Position numbers and translations under genes: made by a program. Of a stretch of 64,000 nucleotides of DNA, positions 23,721 through 32,072 are shown piece by piece. The notes below the pieces were generated by a model. That model saw only the letters and a list, made by a program, of their open reading frames with translations, did no database searches and was not told the origin of the DNA. Numbering within the stretch: position 1 is the first letter of the stretch; each line of letters starts with the position of its first letter. Source of the DNA: Desulfobacillus sp041396245 (GTDB taxonomy: Bacteria; Pseudomonadota; Gammaproteobacteria; Burkholderiales; Rhodocyclaceae); contig JAWKYW010000003.1 in the NCBI GenBank assembly GCA_041396245.1, positions 1 to 64,000 on the forward strand. Reading direction: 5' to 3'.

Positions 23721-24905
23721 ATGCCCCCCAGCCATTCCCCGCTGCTGTCCAGCGCTTTCCGGCCCTTCTACTTTCTCGGCGCGCTCTACGCCCTGCTGCT
23801 GACCGCGGCCTGGCTGGGCGCCTGGCTGGGCGCCTGGACAGTGACTGCGCCCGGCACGCCGCTGGCGCTGTGGCACGGCCATGAAATGCTGTTCGGCTTC
23901 GCCGCCGCCATCATCGTCGGCATCGTCCTCACCGCCCTGCCGAGCTGGGCCGGCACCGAGGAAATCCGCGGCGGGCGCCTCGCCCTGCTCGTCATCCTCT
24001 GGCTGGCCGGCCGCATCGCCTTCTGGGCGGCGCCCTGGCTGCCGCCGCTGGCGCCGGCGCTGGCCGACCTGCTGCTCCTCCCCGCTGTCTTCCTGATGGT
24101 CGCGCCGCAGCTGGCGCGCGCGTCGAACCGTTTCTACCTTCTGCTGCTGCCCATCCTGCTGGCGCTGGCAGCGGCCAACGGCGTCTACCACTATGGCCTG
24201 CTTGCCGCCCAAGCCCGCCTTGCCGGCATCGGCCTGAGCGGCGCGCTTTACGCAATCATCCTGCTCTACGTGCTGAAGGGCGGCGTGTTGACGCCGATCT
24301 TCACCGGCAATGCCCTGCGCGAAAAGGGCCGCGGCGGGCAGGCGCCCTTCAACGTCGAACTGGAGGTGCTGGCCGTCGCCGTCGTGCTGGCGCTCGCCGC
24401 GCTGGATCTCGCCGGCGCGCCTGCGCTGTCGACCGGCCTGGCGGCGCTGGCCTGCGCGATCGTCCACGCGGTCCGCACCGCGCGCTGGCAGGGCTGGCGA
24501 ATCCCGGACGTGCCGCTGGTGTTTGTCATGCACCTCGGCTTCGCCTGGCTGGTCTTCGCCTTCGCGCTGAAGGCCGTGGCGGAACTCACCGGCCTCGTGC
24601 CGGAAGCCGCCTGGGTGCACGCCTTCACCGTCGGCAGCCTCGGCCTGATGATGCTCGGCCTGATGACGCGCGTCAGCCTGCGCCACACCGGCCGCCCGCT
24701 CGTCGTGCCGGCGTCGATGAAGCTCGCCTGCGGGATGATGTTCGCCGCCGCGCTGCTCCGCCTGGCGGCGACGGTGCACGGCCTGGGCGACTGGGCGATC
24801 GCCCTGGCCGCCGTGCTGTGGGGACTGACTTTCCTGGTGTACCTCGCAGTGTTCAGCGCGATGCTCGTTCGCCCGAGCCTGCCGCGTGCGGGCGGCGTCG
24901 ACTGA
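23721..24905 (+). CDS. nnrS: NnrS family haem/copper membrane protein
   Basis: This 394-residue integral membrane protein has about twelve hydrophobic segments. The N-terminus (FRPFYFLGALYALL) and the block ALWHGHEMLFGF, with potential haem-ligating histidines, match NnrS. NnrS is produced in response to nitric oxide in denitrifiers and helps protect against nitrosative stress. It starts 9 bp after the oxidoreductase gene and converges with the minus-strand gene ending at 24909. Its presence supports a denitrifying lifestyle. Confidence 0.85.
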   Translation: MPPSHSPLLSSAFRPFYFLGALYALLLTAAWLGAWLGAWTVTAPGTPLALWHGHEMLFGFAAAIIVGIVLTALPSWAGTEEIRGGRLALLVILWLAGRIAFWAAPWLPPLAPALADLLLLPAVFLMVAPQLARASNRFYLLLLPILLALAAANGVYHYGLLAAQARLAGIGLSGALYAIILLYVLKGGVLTPIFTGNALREKGRGGQAPFNVELEVLAVAVVLALAALDLAGAPALSTGLAALACAIVHAVRTARWQGWRIPDVPLVFVMHLGFAWLVFAFALKAVAELTGLVPEAAWVHAFTVGSLGLMMLGLMTRVSLRHTGRPLVVPASMKLACGMMFAAALLRLAATVHGLGDWAIALAAVLWGLTFLVYLAVFSAMLVRPSLPRAGGVD

Positions 24906-24908
24906 GCT

Positions 24909-25532
24909 TCAGCGCCGGCCCTGGATGGCGGCGATCTGCCGGTCGTGCCAGCGCGACAGCAGCAGCAACGCCGCCGAAGCGCCGATCAGCGCCAGCAGCA
25001 TGTCCGACTGGGTGTCCCAGGGATCGCCCTGCGTGCCGAGGAACTCGTCCGCGCCCTGCCCCATCACCACCGCCGCGCCCCACTCGATCAGCTCGTAGCT
25101 GGCGCTGATCGCCAGCACGATGCAGATCACGATAAAGGCCCGCATCCGCCGCCCCTGCACATAGGCGCCGCGGATGAGAATCTCCCGCGCCACCAGCGCC
25201 GGCACGAAGCCCTGGAAGAAATGGCCGATCTTGTCGTAGGGATTGCGGTCGAGCTGCAGCAGGTCCTGGATCTGGAAGCCGAGCGGCACGCGCGCATAGG
25301 TGTAGGCGCCGCCGAGCATCAGCACCAGCGCGTGCAGGAAGATGCCGGCATACAGCAGCGTCGTCAGGGGAAAGCGGCGGTACGTGAACGCCATCACCGG
25401 CAGCGCGATCGCGACCGGCAACACTTCCAGCGCCCAGGTGGCGCGGTCGTAGGGGTTCAGGCCGGAAAGGACGAGCAGGCCGACCAGCACGGCCGCGGCG
25501 GCGGCAAGGTAGCGCGTGCGACTGTCCGTCAT
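24909..25532 (-). CDS. DUF2238/YjdF-like inner membrane protein
   Basis: This 207-residue membrane protein has about six hydrophobic segments. The block NPYDKIGHFFQGFVPALVARE and the WDTQSDMLLALIGA segment near the C-terminus are characteristic of the YjdF/DUF2238 family, whose function is unknown. The ATG at 25532 (MTDSRTRYL) is chosen because everything upstream in frame is non-conserved and overlaps the next gene. It is the last gene of the minus-strand group that begins at 31092, 23 bp behind a CopD-like gene. Confidence 0.8.
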   Translation of the reverse strand: MTDSRTRYLAAAAAVLVGLLVLSGLNPYDRATWALEVLPVAIALPVMAFTYRRFPLTTLLYAGIFLHALVLMLGGAYTYARVPLGFQIQDLLQLDRNPYDKIGHFFQGFVPALVAREILIRGAYVQGRRMRAFIVICIVLAISASYELIEWGAAVVMGQGADEFLGTQGDPWDTQSDMLLALIGASAALLLLSRWHDRQIAAIQGRR

Positions 25533-25555
25533 TTCATTCGGGGCCGAAGTTCCGC

Positions 25556-26005
25556 TCAGCGTGCCGAGATGGCCGCGACCACCGCGCACAAGCCCAGAAA
25601 GAGATTCAGCGCGACCAGGCGGCGGATGCCGTCGAGGGCCTGCGCGGCAGCCGGCCAGTCGGCGGCGGCAGACCGATCCCGCAACCGCGGAAAGAGTCTG
25701 AGATAGACATGGGCGAACACCGCTGCCATGACCAGGCCCAGCGCCAGCATGGCGTGCCATCCGACGGGAGCCTGGCGAAACCCGACCTGCACGAGCAGGG
25801 TGAGGCCGGTGGCCAGGATGACCAGAACCGCGATGGCCGCATACGGCAGGAAGCGCGCAAACGTGGCCGACCAGAGCGGCAGCCGCCTGGCCGGCTCGAG
25901 AACCTCGACCGCCGCCGGCCTGAGGCAGAAGTAGGCAAAGAACATGCCGCCGACCCAGGTGATCACGCCGGCCAGGTGCAGGAGAATCATTAGCTGTCGA
26001 AGCAT
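25556..26005 (-). CDS. CopD-like small membrane protein
   Basis: This 149-residue protein has four hydrophobic segments, starting MLRQLMILLHLAGVITWVGG. The HLAGVITWVGGMFFAYF block resembles the CopD/cytochrome b561-like family, in which the histidine often binds haem or copper. The start at 26005 gives a typical membrane-protein N-terminus; upstream sequence in frame is arginine-rich shadow. It lies 44 bp after the SufU-like gene, so it may share its transcript without being functionally tied to it. Confidence 0.7.
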   Translation of the reverse strand: MLRQLMILLHLAGVITWVGGMFFAYFCLRPAAVEVLEPARRLPLWSATFARFLPYAAIAVLVILATGLTLLVQVGFRQAPVGWHAMLALGLVMAAVFAHVYLRLFPRLRDRSAAADWPAAAQALDGIRRLVALNLFLGLCAVVAAISAR

Positions 26006-26049
26006 CGGATCATCTTCTTGCTGAACTGGAATGTCATGACGCCAGTATG

Positions 26050-26472
26050 CTAAGCGCGGGTCTGGCTGTCCAGCGCGGCCAGCAGCGTCTCGAACGGCAG
26101 CAGGACGCAGCCATGGCGGTTGCGGTGCGGGCGCACCGGCTCGAAAAGGGAAAGCTCCGGCCAGCCGGGCGGCGGCGCACCGCCGGCGAGGGTGGCGGCC
26201 ACCTGCCCGCGCAGCGCCTTCACCTCTTCCGCATTCAGTCCGGCGCCGTGCAGGCCGACCAGCGAGGCGGCGGCCTGGCAGAGCAGGCAGCCCTTCACGT
26301 CGTGGGCAAGGGCCATGATGCGGCCCGCGTCGAGCGCCACCTGCATGCGCACGCGGTCGCCGCAAAGCGGGCTGTCGCGCAGCGCGCTGCCGTCGGGCGC
26401 GGCCAGCGTGCCGGCGCCATGGGCGGCCCTGGCGAGGTCAACCAGGGCCTGCTGGTAGAGGTCGGCGCTCAT
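26050..26472 (-). CDS. SufU/NifU-like iron-sulfur or sulfur-transfer scaffold
   Basis: This 140-residue IscU-fold protein has the SufU-type residues Cys37-Gly-Asp39 (PLCGD), Cys62 with Cys65 (GCLLCQAAAS) and Cys122 (RHGCVLLPF). The overall pattern matches Bacillus SufU, which takes sulfur from a SufS-type desulfurase through a zinc site. Its ATG overlaps the stop of the cysteine desulfurase gene (4 bp), so they are coupled. In this context it may carry sulfur for iron-sulfur clusters or for the sulfido ligand of the molybdenum enzyme; which is not decided by sequence. Confidence 0.82.
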   Translation of the reverse strand: MSADLYQQALVDLARAAHGAGTLAAPDGSALRDSPLCGDRVRMQVALDAGRIMALAHDVKGCLLCQAAASLVGLHGAGLNAEEVKALRGQVAATLAGGAPPPGWPELSLFEPVRPHRNRHGCVLLPFETLLAALDSQTRA

Positions 26473-27683
26473 CCCAGCTTCCTCATCGCGTCCTTGAGGC
26501 CCGCCAGCAGCGCGTCGACGTCGGCCTCATCGTTGTAGGGGGCGAAGCTGGCACGGACGGCGCCCGGCACGCCGAAGAAATCCATCAGCGGCTGGGCGCA
26601 GTGATGGCCGCCGCGCACCGCGACGCCGTGTTCGTCGAGGATCTGGCAGGCGTCGTGCGGATGAATGCCGGCAAGATTGAAGGAGACGATGGGCAGGCGA
26701 TTCTTCAGATCGCGCGGCCCGAGAAAAATCAGTCCCGGCAGCACGGCGAGGCCATCGGACAGGCGCTGTGCAAGGTGCGTGGTGTGGGCATGCATGTCCT
26801 CCCACGGCTGAGTGCGCAGCCAGTCGAGCGCGGCGCCCAGCCCGACGGCCTGGGCGATGGGTGGCGTGCCGGCCTCGAAGCGTCGCGGCGGCGGCGCCCA
26901 GGTGGTTTCCGCCACCGACACGCGCCCGATCATGCCGCCGCCGCCCAGGAAGGGCGGCAATTTTTCCAGGGCCTCCGCCTTGCCCCACAGCACGCCGACG
27001 CCGGTGGGGCCGAAGGCCTTGTGGCCGGAGAAGGCGTAGAAGTCGGCGCCAAGCGAGGCTACGAATACGGGGCCGTGCTGCACCGCCTGGGCGCCGTCGA
27101 CCAGCACGCGGGCGCCGACGGCGTGCGCCGCCGCGATAAGCGGCGCAAGGTCGGTGACGGCGCCGGTGACGTTGGAGGCATGGGTGACGGCGACCAGCCT
27201 GCAGCGCGGCGTCAGCGTTTCGCCGAGGTGCGCCATGTCGATGCGCCCGTCGGCCGTCAGCGGCAGAATGCGCAGCACGACGCCGCGCCGGTCGCGCAGC
27301 ATCTGCCAGGGCACGAAGTTGCTGTGGTGTTCGGCCAGGCTCAGCACCACCTCGTCGCCGGGCTTCAGGCCATCGCCGAAGGCATGGGCGACCAGATTGA
27401 TGGAGGCGGTGGTGCCGGAGGTGAACACCACCTCCTCCGTGCTCGCGGCGTTCAGATAGGCGACGACCTGCCGCCGCGCGTTCTCGTAGGCGGCATCCGC
27501 CTGCTCGGCGAGGCGGTAGGTGCCGCGCAGGACATTGGCGCGGTGCAGCAGCTCGTGGCTGGTGACGGCGTCGAGCGCCGCTTCGCAGAGCTGGCCGGTG
27601 GCTGCATTGTCGAGATAGTGCAGGTCGTGATGGGCGGCCAGCAGCGGGAAGTGTCCGCGCCATTTCGCGGCGGAGAAGCTCAT
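26469..27683 (-). CDS. cysteine desulfurase, SufS/Csd type
   Basis: This 404-residue class II PLP-dependent desulfurase releases sulfur from cysteine as an enzyme persulfide. The PLP lysine is Lys222 (SGHKAFGP), the active cysteine is Cys362 (GGHHCAQP), and the AEHHSN block near residue 118 is the conserved histidine site. It is coupled by 4-bp overlaps to the cytidylyltransferase gene upstream and the SufU-like gene downstream. In Rhodobacter, NifS4 sulfurates the molybdenum cofactor bound to XdhC; a gene beside an XdhC fusion may play that role here. This is inference from context. Confidence 0.9.
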   Translation of the reverse strand: MSFSAAKWRGHFPLLAAHHDLHYLDNAATGQLCEAALDAVTSHELLHRANVLRGTYRLAEQADAAYENARRQVVAYLNAASTEEVVFTSGTTASINLVAHAFGDGLKPGDEVVLSLAEHHSNFVPWQMLRDRRGVVLRILPLTADGRIDMAHLGETLTPRCRLVAVTHASNVTGAVTDLAPLIAAAHAVGARVLVDGAQAVQHGPVFVASLGADFYAFSGHKAFGPTGVGVLWGKAEALEKLPPFLGGGGMIGRVSVAETTWAPPPRRFEAGTPPIAQAVGLGAALDWLRTQPWEDMHAHTTHLAQRLSDGLAVLPGLIFLGPRDLKNRLPIVSFNLAGIHPHDACQILDEHGVAVRGGHHCAQPLMDFFGVPGAVRASFAPYNDEADVDALLAGLKDAMRKLG

Positions 27684-29299
27684 GGCCGGCTCCCGCGCAG
27701 GTCGGCCGGCGTGTCGACGTCGGCATGGATGGCGTCGTCGTCCATGTCGACGAAACGGAGGCGCCCGGCGTTCGCTTCGAGCACGCCGCGTGCGCCCTGG
27801 TCGCCGGCCACGTTTTGCATCGCCGCGAAGAATGCGCGCGGCCAGAGGATGGGATTGCCGCGTTGTCCGTTGCGCCGCGGCACGATGATGGACGACCGCT
27901 GCGCCTCGAAGGCGTCGATCAGGCGGTCGACCTGCACGGCGCTGACGCGCGGCATGTCGGCGAGCAGCACGATGGCCGCTTCCGCATCCGCCGGCAGCGC
28001 ACCAATGCCGGCGCGCAGCGAGGTCGACATGCCTAGGGCGTAATCGGGATTGCGCACGAGGTTCACGCGGCGGCCGGCGAGCAGCGCCTCGGCCTTGTCC
28101 GCTTCGTGGCCGAGCACCACCGTCACCGAGGCGGCCTTCGAGGCCAGCGCGGCATTCACCGCGCGCAGCAGCATCGGCACGCCGTCCACCTCGGCGAGCA
28201 GCTTGTTGGCGCCGCCCATGCGCGAGGACTGTCCGGCGGCGAGCACCAGCGCGGCGACGTTAGGCGTGCCGGCCGGCACGGCGGGCACGCTCTCTGTATC
28301 GCCCTCCTCCTCGTCCTCGGGTTCGAGCGGGCTGCGAATGAGGCCGCCGACGCCCATGCGCATGATCTCGGCACGGCCGGACGGCAAACCGGAAGTCAGG
28401 CGCTGCAGCACCCAGTCGAGGCCGTTCGAGCGGCGCGAGCGGGCGCAGCCTGGCAGCACCAGCACCGGCACTTCCCCGATGTGCGCGAGCAGCAGCATGT
28501 TGCCCGGCTCGACCGGCATGCCGAAGTGGTCGATGGCACCGCCCACTGCGACGACCGCCGCGGGCACCGTATCGAGGCGGTCCTTGGTCACCGTGGCGCC
28601 GGCTATGAGCAGCAGGTCGCAGCCGGCGGCGCGCGCCTCGCGCAGCTTCGCCTCGTACTCGCTGCGCACGTGGCGGCAGCGCAGCACCAGGGCGAGGCGG
28701 CTGCCGAGGCCCTCGAGGCGGTTGCGCGTGGCGGTGACGGTGCCGCGGAAGACGTTCTCCTTCATGCCCGGCAGCTCGCCCAGGATCAGCGCGGCGCGGC
28801 GCGGCTGCAGGGGGGCGAGCTGCAGAAGCGGCCCGTCCGCGGCGATGGCGCGGCAGCGCTCCACCAGTTCCTGCGTCACGGCGAAGGGAATGATCTTGAT
28901 GGTGGCGAGCACCTGGGCCGGCCGCGCCAGCGCGAAATCGGGCAGCGTGCCGACGGCGATCGCTTCGTCGAGTTCATTGAGGGCGTCGATGCGCGCGGCG
29001 TCCACCCGCAGCACGCCGCGCACCGAGGCGTGCACGTTGCAGCGGCCGGTGTAGGGCCTGCGCGTCTCGGTGTTGGGGCCGACCAGCAGCGCGGCGATCG
29101 CGGCGGCGCCGGCGTTCTCGTCGAGGTCACCCTCGCCCATGCGCGCGCCGGTGACGGCGGCGATGCCGGCCTGCTTCAGGAGGGCGATGTCGTCCGCGCC
29201 GAGGACGCGGCCCTTCTTCAGCGTCTTCGCGCCGAGGTTGAGCGTGTGGGCGAGCGTGACGCCCTCGGCCTCCTCGCAGCGGAATTCGCCGAAGATCAT
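27680..29299 (-). CDS. molybdopterin-binding / molybdenum cofactor cytidylyltransferase fusion
   Basis: This 539-residue two-domain protein has an N-terminal half (about 1-330) of the molybdopterin-binding type with a glycine-rich IAGATVTKDRLD segment near residue 230. The C-terminal half from about residue 350 is a MobA/MocA-type nucleotidyltransferase with the signature LVLAAGQSSRMGGANK. MocA enzymes add CMP to molybdopterin, giving the cytosine dinucleotide cofactor of many bacterial molybdenum hydroxylases, such as the one at 10046-13738. The ATG at 29299 overlaps the stop of the MeaB-XdhC gene. A long arginine-rich extension upstream in frame is not part of the protein. Confidence 0.85.
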   Translation of the reverse strand: MIFGEFRCEEAEGVTLAHTLNLGAKTLKKGRVLGADDIALLKQAGIAAVTGARMGEGDLDENAGAAAIAALLVGPNTETRRPYTGRCNVHASVRGVLRVDAARIDALNELDEAIAVGTLPDFALARPAQVLATIKIIPFAVTQELVERCRAIAADGPLLQLAPLQPRRAALILGELPGMKENVFRGTVTATRNRLEGLGSRLALVLRCRHVRSEYEAKLREARAAGCDLLLIAGATVTKDRLDTVPAAVVAVGGAIDHFGMPVEPGNMLLLAHIGEVPVLVLPGCARSRRSNGLDWVLQRLTSGLPSGRAEIMRMGVGGLIRSPLEPEDEEEGDTESVPAVPAGTPNVAALVLAAGQSSRMGGANKLLAEVDGVPMLLRAVNAALASKAASVTVVLGHEADKAEALLAGRRVNLVRNPDYALGMSTSLRAGIGALPADAEAAIVLLADMPRVSAVQVDRLIDAFEAQRSSIIVPRRNGQRGNPILWPRAFFAAMQNVAGDQGARGVLEANAGRLRFVDMDDDAIHADVDTPADLRGSRP

Positions 29300-31092
29300 T
29301 TGGCGTATCTGGATTGTATGACTTGCGCGAGCACCGACACGGCGATTTCCGCCGGGGAGCGCCCGCCCAGGTCCAACCCGACCGGCGCGCGGATGCGCGG
29401 GATGGAATCGGCCAGCCCGGCTTCCGTCAGCCGCGCCACGCGCTTGGCGTGGGTGCGCGAACTGCCCAGGGCGCCGATGTAGAAAGCCTGACTTTGCAGC
29501 GCGGCGATCAGCGCCGGGTCGTCCAGCTTGGGATCGTGCGAGAGCGTCACCACGGCGGTCTGGGCGTCGAGGCCGATGCGCGCCAGCGCCTCGTCGGGCC
29601 ACTCCGTCGTCACCGTCACGCCGGGCAGGCGCTCCGCGGTGGCGAAGGCGCGGCGCGGGTCGATGACGACCACCTCGAAGCCGGCCATCGCCGCCATCGG
29701 CGCCAGCGCCTGGGTGATGTGCACGGCGCCGACGATGACCATGCGCGGGGCTTGCGAGTAGCAGCGCGCGAACAGCGTGCCGTCGGAGGATTCCAGCATG
29801 CCGCTCTTGTCGCTGCGCAAGCGGCGGCAGACCTCCTCGCGCTGCGCTTCGGTGAGCGCGAGCTCGCCGCTGACCTCGTCGCCGGCCACCAGCGCCTGCG
29901 TGCCGTCGGCGAGGCGCGTGACGAGGGTCACCGCGCGCTTGGCAGCGCGCTCGGCGAGCAGGCGCTCGATTAGTTCGTCGTTCGCGCGTTCGACGAACAC
30001 CTGCACGTGTCCGCCGCAGGCCAGCCCCACTTCCCAGGCGCGCTCGTCGGAGACGCCGAATTCGAGCAGGCGCGGCTGGCCGTCGGCGATGGCGGCCTGC
30101 GCCTCGCCGATGACGGCGCCCTCGATGCAGCCGCCGGAGACCGAGCCGACGAAGGCGCCGCCCGCCTCGACCGCCAGGTGGCTGCCCTCCGGCCGCGGCG
30201 AGGAGCCCCAGGTCTTCACCACCGTCGCCATCGCCACGCCCTTGCCGGCGGCGCGCCAGCGGCGCGCTTGCGCGAAAAGTTCCTCGTCCGTCGCCTGCGG
30301 CGCCGGCGCGGCGGCGGCCTGCTTCAGCCGCTTGCCGATGCCGGTGGCGGCGGCGTGTTCGCCGATGGCGTCGACCAGCGCGGCGACGCCATCGCCGCTG
30401 GTCGCCACGGTGCGCAGCACCTTCACCTGCCAGTCGCTGCGGTGGCGCAAGTGGACGGCCGTGGTGAGGTCGAGCACGGTGCGTTCGGCCTGCGGCAAAT
30501 CGGCCTTGTTCACCACCAGGATGTCGGCAATCTCGATGATGCCGGCCTTGATGGCCTGTACTTCGTCGCCCAGCCCGGGCGGGCAGACGACGATGTTGCT
30601 GTCGGCGAAGTGGCGGATCTCCACCTCCGACTGGCCGGCGCCGACCGTCTCGACGATCACCACGTCGTAGCCGACGGCGTCGAAGACGTCGATGACGCGG
30701 CCGGTGGTCTTCGACAGGCCGCCGAGGTGGCCGCGCGAGGACACCGAGCGGATGAAGACGTCGTCGCGATTGCCGTGCTCGTCCATGCGCAGGCGGTCGC
30801 CGAGGATGGAACCCCCGCTGATCGGGCTGGAGGGGTCGACCGCGACGACGGCGACGCTGCGGCCGCGCTTCGCGTATTCCCCCAGCAGTGCATTGATGAG
30901 CGTGGACTTGCCGGCCCCCGGCGCGCCGGTGACGCCGACGACGTGGGCGCGGCCGCGTCGCGGCGCCAGTTCGTCCATCAGCTCCGCCGCGCCAAGCCGG
31001 TCGTTCTCCAGCAGCGTGATGGCCCGCGCCAGGGCCGGGCGGGATCGGTTCAGTACAGCCGCCAGGTCAAAGCCCAAATTCGCATGCGTCAC
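29296..31092 (-). CDS. MeaB-type GTPase fused to XdhC molybdenum cofactor chaperone
   Basis: This 598-residue protein joins two maturation factors. Residues 1 to about 290 form a MeaB/ArgK G3E GTPase: Walker A GAPGAGKST (56-64), switch block FIRSVSSRGHLGG near 110, ETVGAGQSE near 147 and NKADL near 195. MeaB protects and reactivates adenosylcobalamin mutases. From about residue 305 the protein is XdhC: VVKTWGSSPRPEGS, SVSGGCIEG, then a C-terminal Rossmann domain starting near RMVIVGAVHI. XdhC binds the cofactor of molybdenum hydroxylases for sulfuration and insertion. The start is GTG (31092). The MeaB part lacks the usual C-terminal extension. Both presumed clients are encoded at 7887-13738. 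Confidence 0.92.
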   Translation of the reverse strand: MTHANLGFDLAAVLNRSRPALARAITLLENDRLGAAELMDELAPRRGRAHVVGVTGAPGAGKSTLINALLGEYAKRGRSVAVVAVDPSSPISGGSILGDRLRMDEHGNRDDVFIRSVSSRGHLGGLSKTTGRVIDVFDAVGYDVVIVETVGAGQSEVEIRHFADSNIVVCPPGLGDEVQAIKAGIIEIADILVVNKADLPQAERTVLDLTTAVHLRHRSDWQVKVLRTVATSGDGVAALVDAIGEHAAATGIGKRLKQAAAAPAPQATDEELFAQARRWRAAGKGVAMATVVKTWGSSPRPEGSHLAVEAGGAFVGSVSGGCIEGAVIGEAQAAIADGQPRLLEFGVSDERAWEVGLACGGHVQVFVERANDELIERLLAERAAKRAVTLVTRLADGTQALVAGDEVSGELALTEAQREEVCRRLRSDKSGMLESSDGTLFARCYSQAPRMVIVGAVHITQALAPMAAMAGFEVVVIDPRRAFATAERLPGVTVTTEWPDEALARIGLDAQTAVVTLSHDPKLDDPALIAALQSQAFYIGALGSSRTHAKRVARLTEAGLADSIPRIRAPVGLDLGGRSPAEIAVSVLAQVIQSRYAK

Positions 31093-31216
31093 TTTGCCAG
31101 CCCTAAAAATATTGCATTATTGTGCATTTAATGAATTATTGATGCAGTACGTTGCAGTTTTTGATCATATCATGCTATATATTGAGCCGTTTCCGACACG
31201 GCATCATGGGCATTTC
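31093..31216. promoter_or_regulatory. AT-rich divergent promoter region
   Basis: This 124-bp gap between the maturation operon (minus) and the 31217 operon (plus) is markedly AT-rich for this genome. On the plus strand TTGCAG (31152-31157) lies 18 bp from TATATA (31176-31181), a fair sigma-70 pair, which argues that translation begins at the ATG at 31217 and not at earlier in-frame ATGs (31142, 31172). A minus-strand -10-like run of A and T lies around 31105-31125. No clear operator was recognised. Confidence 0.5.
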
Positions 31217-31603
31217 ATGCGAGACGGATTTTTCAATTGCGCGGGCTGGCAGGCCATGCTGGAACGCGAAGGCCTGCCGGCCTCGAGCGCCTCGATCGGC
31301 TTGCTGCGCCGGGACGATTTCGCCGCGCGCCGCGGCACCCTGCTGCTGTGGCGCAACGACAGCGCCGGCTGCCGCGCCGTGTTGAGCGAGTATAACGGAG
31401 CGACCGCGGAAGATACGGCCGTCCTGCTGGTGGCGGACGCGGAGGCGCTGGCGGCCCTGCGCGAAGGCGGCCTGGCACCCCTGCCGGCGTTGGTCCGGCA
31501 AGGCCGCCTCCATCCCTATATGCTGAAAACCATGGACGAACTCGAGGATGCCGGGCTGGCCGAGTTCGTCGAGGATCTCGGACTGGTGTTTCCGAAGCAC
31601 TGA
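31217..31603 (+). CDS. uncharacterised protein, paralogue 1
   Basis: This protein of about 128 residues is not recognised as a named family. It shares with the next gene product the pattern WQAML near the start, LLVADAEALAAL in the middle and a C-terminal block MKTMDELEDAGLAEFVEDLG, so the two are tandem paralogues that have diverged. There are no membrane segments or signal peptide, so it is probably cytosolic. It is the first gene of a plus-strand operon with a zinc ribbon protein, a cysteine-rich protein, an SDR and glutaryl-CoA dehydrogenase. The start at 31217 is chosen to lie downstream of the predicted promoter. Confidence 0.65.
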   Translation: MRDGFFNCAGWQAMLEREGLPASSASIGLLRRDDFAARRGTLLLWRNDSAGCRAVLSEYNGATAEDTAVLLVADAEALAALREGGLAPLPALVRQGRLHPYMLKTMDELEDAGLAEFVEDLGLVFPKH

Positions 31604-31604
31604 C

Positions 31605-32072
31605 ATGACGGTCGCGACAGCAGGCACTTTCGGCGAACTCGAAGACTGGCAGGCCATGCTGGACCGCCACGACGAACTGTTCACGGAGATGGTGCCGGGC
31701 TCGAGCGTGGCCATCGTGCCGAAGGAAGGCTCCGGCATCCAGCCCGGCAAGCACGTCGCCGGCCTGATGGCCGCCGAGGGCGCCGGCGAGATGCTGCGCT
31801 GGGAAGTCGTGCCGGGCGGCATGCGCGCCGCGCTGGCGCCCTACCGCGGCTTCCAGGATGCCAAGGTGGACCTGCTCTTCGTTGCCGACGCCGAAGCGAT
31901 GGAGGCGCTGCGCGGCAACCTCGACGACAACACGCTGTCGCTGATGAAGCGGCAGATCCGCGCCGGCAACATCATGTTCTTCGTCATGCGCACCAAGTAC
32001 GAACTGCAGGACGCCGGCTACGAGGAGTTCCTCGACACGCTCGGCCTGGCCTTCCTGGGAGCCTGCCGATGA
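31605..32072 (+). CDS. uncharacterised protein, paralogue 2
   Basis: This 155-residue protein without a recognised family is the tandem paralogue of the preceding product. It keeps DWQAMLD, DLLFVADAEAMEALR and MRTKYELQDAGYEEFLDTLG, with an extra 25-residue stretch (PKEGSGIQPGKHVAG) that the first lacks. It starts one base after the stop of the first and overlaps the zinc ribbon gene by 4 bp, so they are translated together. The duplication suggests two related subunits of one complex, but no function can be assigned. Confidence 0.75.
   Translation: MTVATAGTFGELEDWQAMLDRHDELFTEMVPGSSVAIVPKEGSGIQPGKHVAGLMAAEGAGEMLRWEVVPGGMRAALAPYRGFQDAKVDLLFVADAEAMEALRGNLDDNTLSLMKRQIRAGNIMFFVMRTKYELQDAGYEEFLDTLGLAFLGACR

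Noticed and set aside
20163..24779. 1538-codon minus-strand open frame opposite the ferredoxin oxidoreductase and nnrS genes
   Set aside because: It covers two genuine plus-strand genes with clear motifs. Its composition is low-complexity, and it has no ribosome site or homology pattern.
31142..31216. Earlier in-frame ATGs (31142, 31172) as the start of the first paralogue
   Set aside because: They lie in or before the predicted promoter, encode a stretch absent from the paralogue, and have no ribosome site; 31217 was preferred, though not proven.
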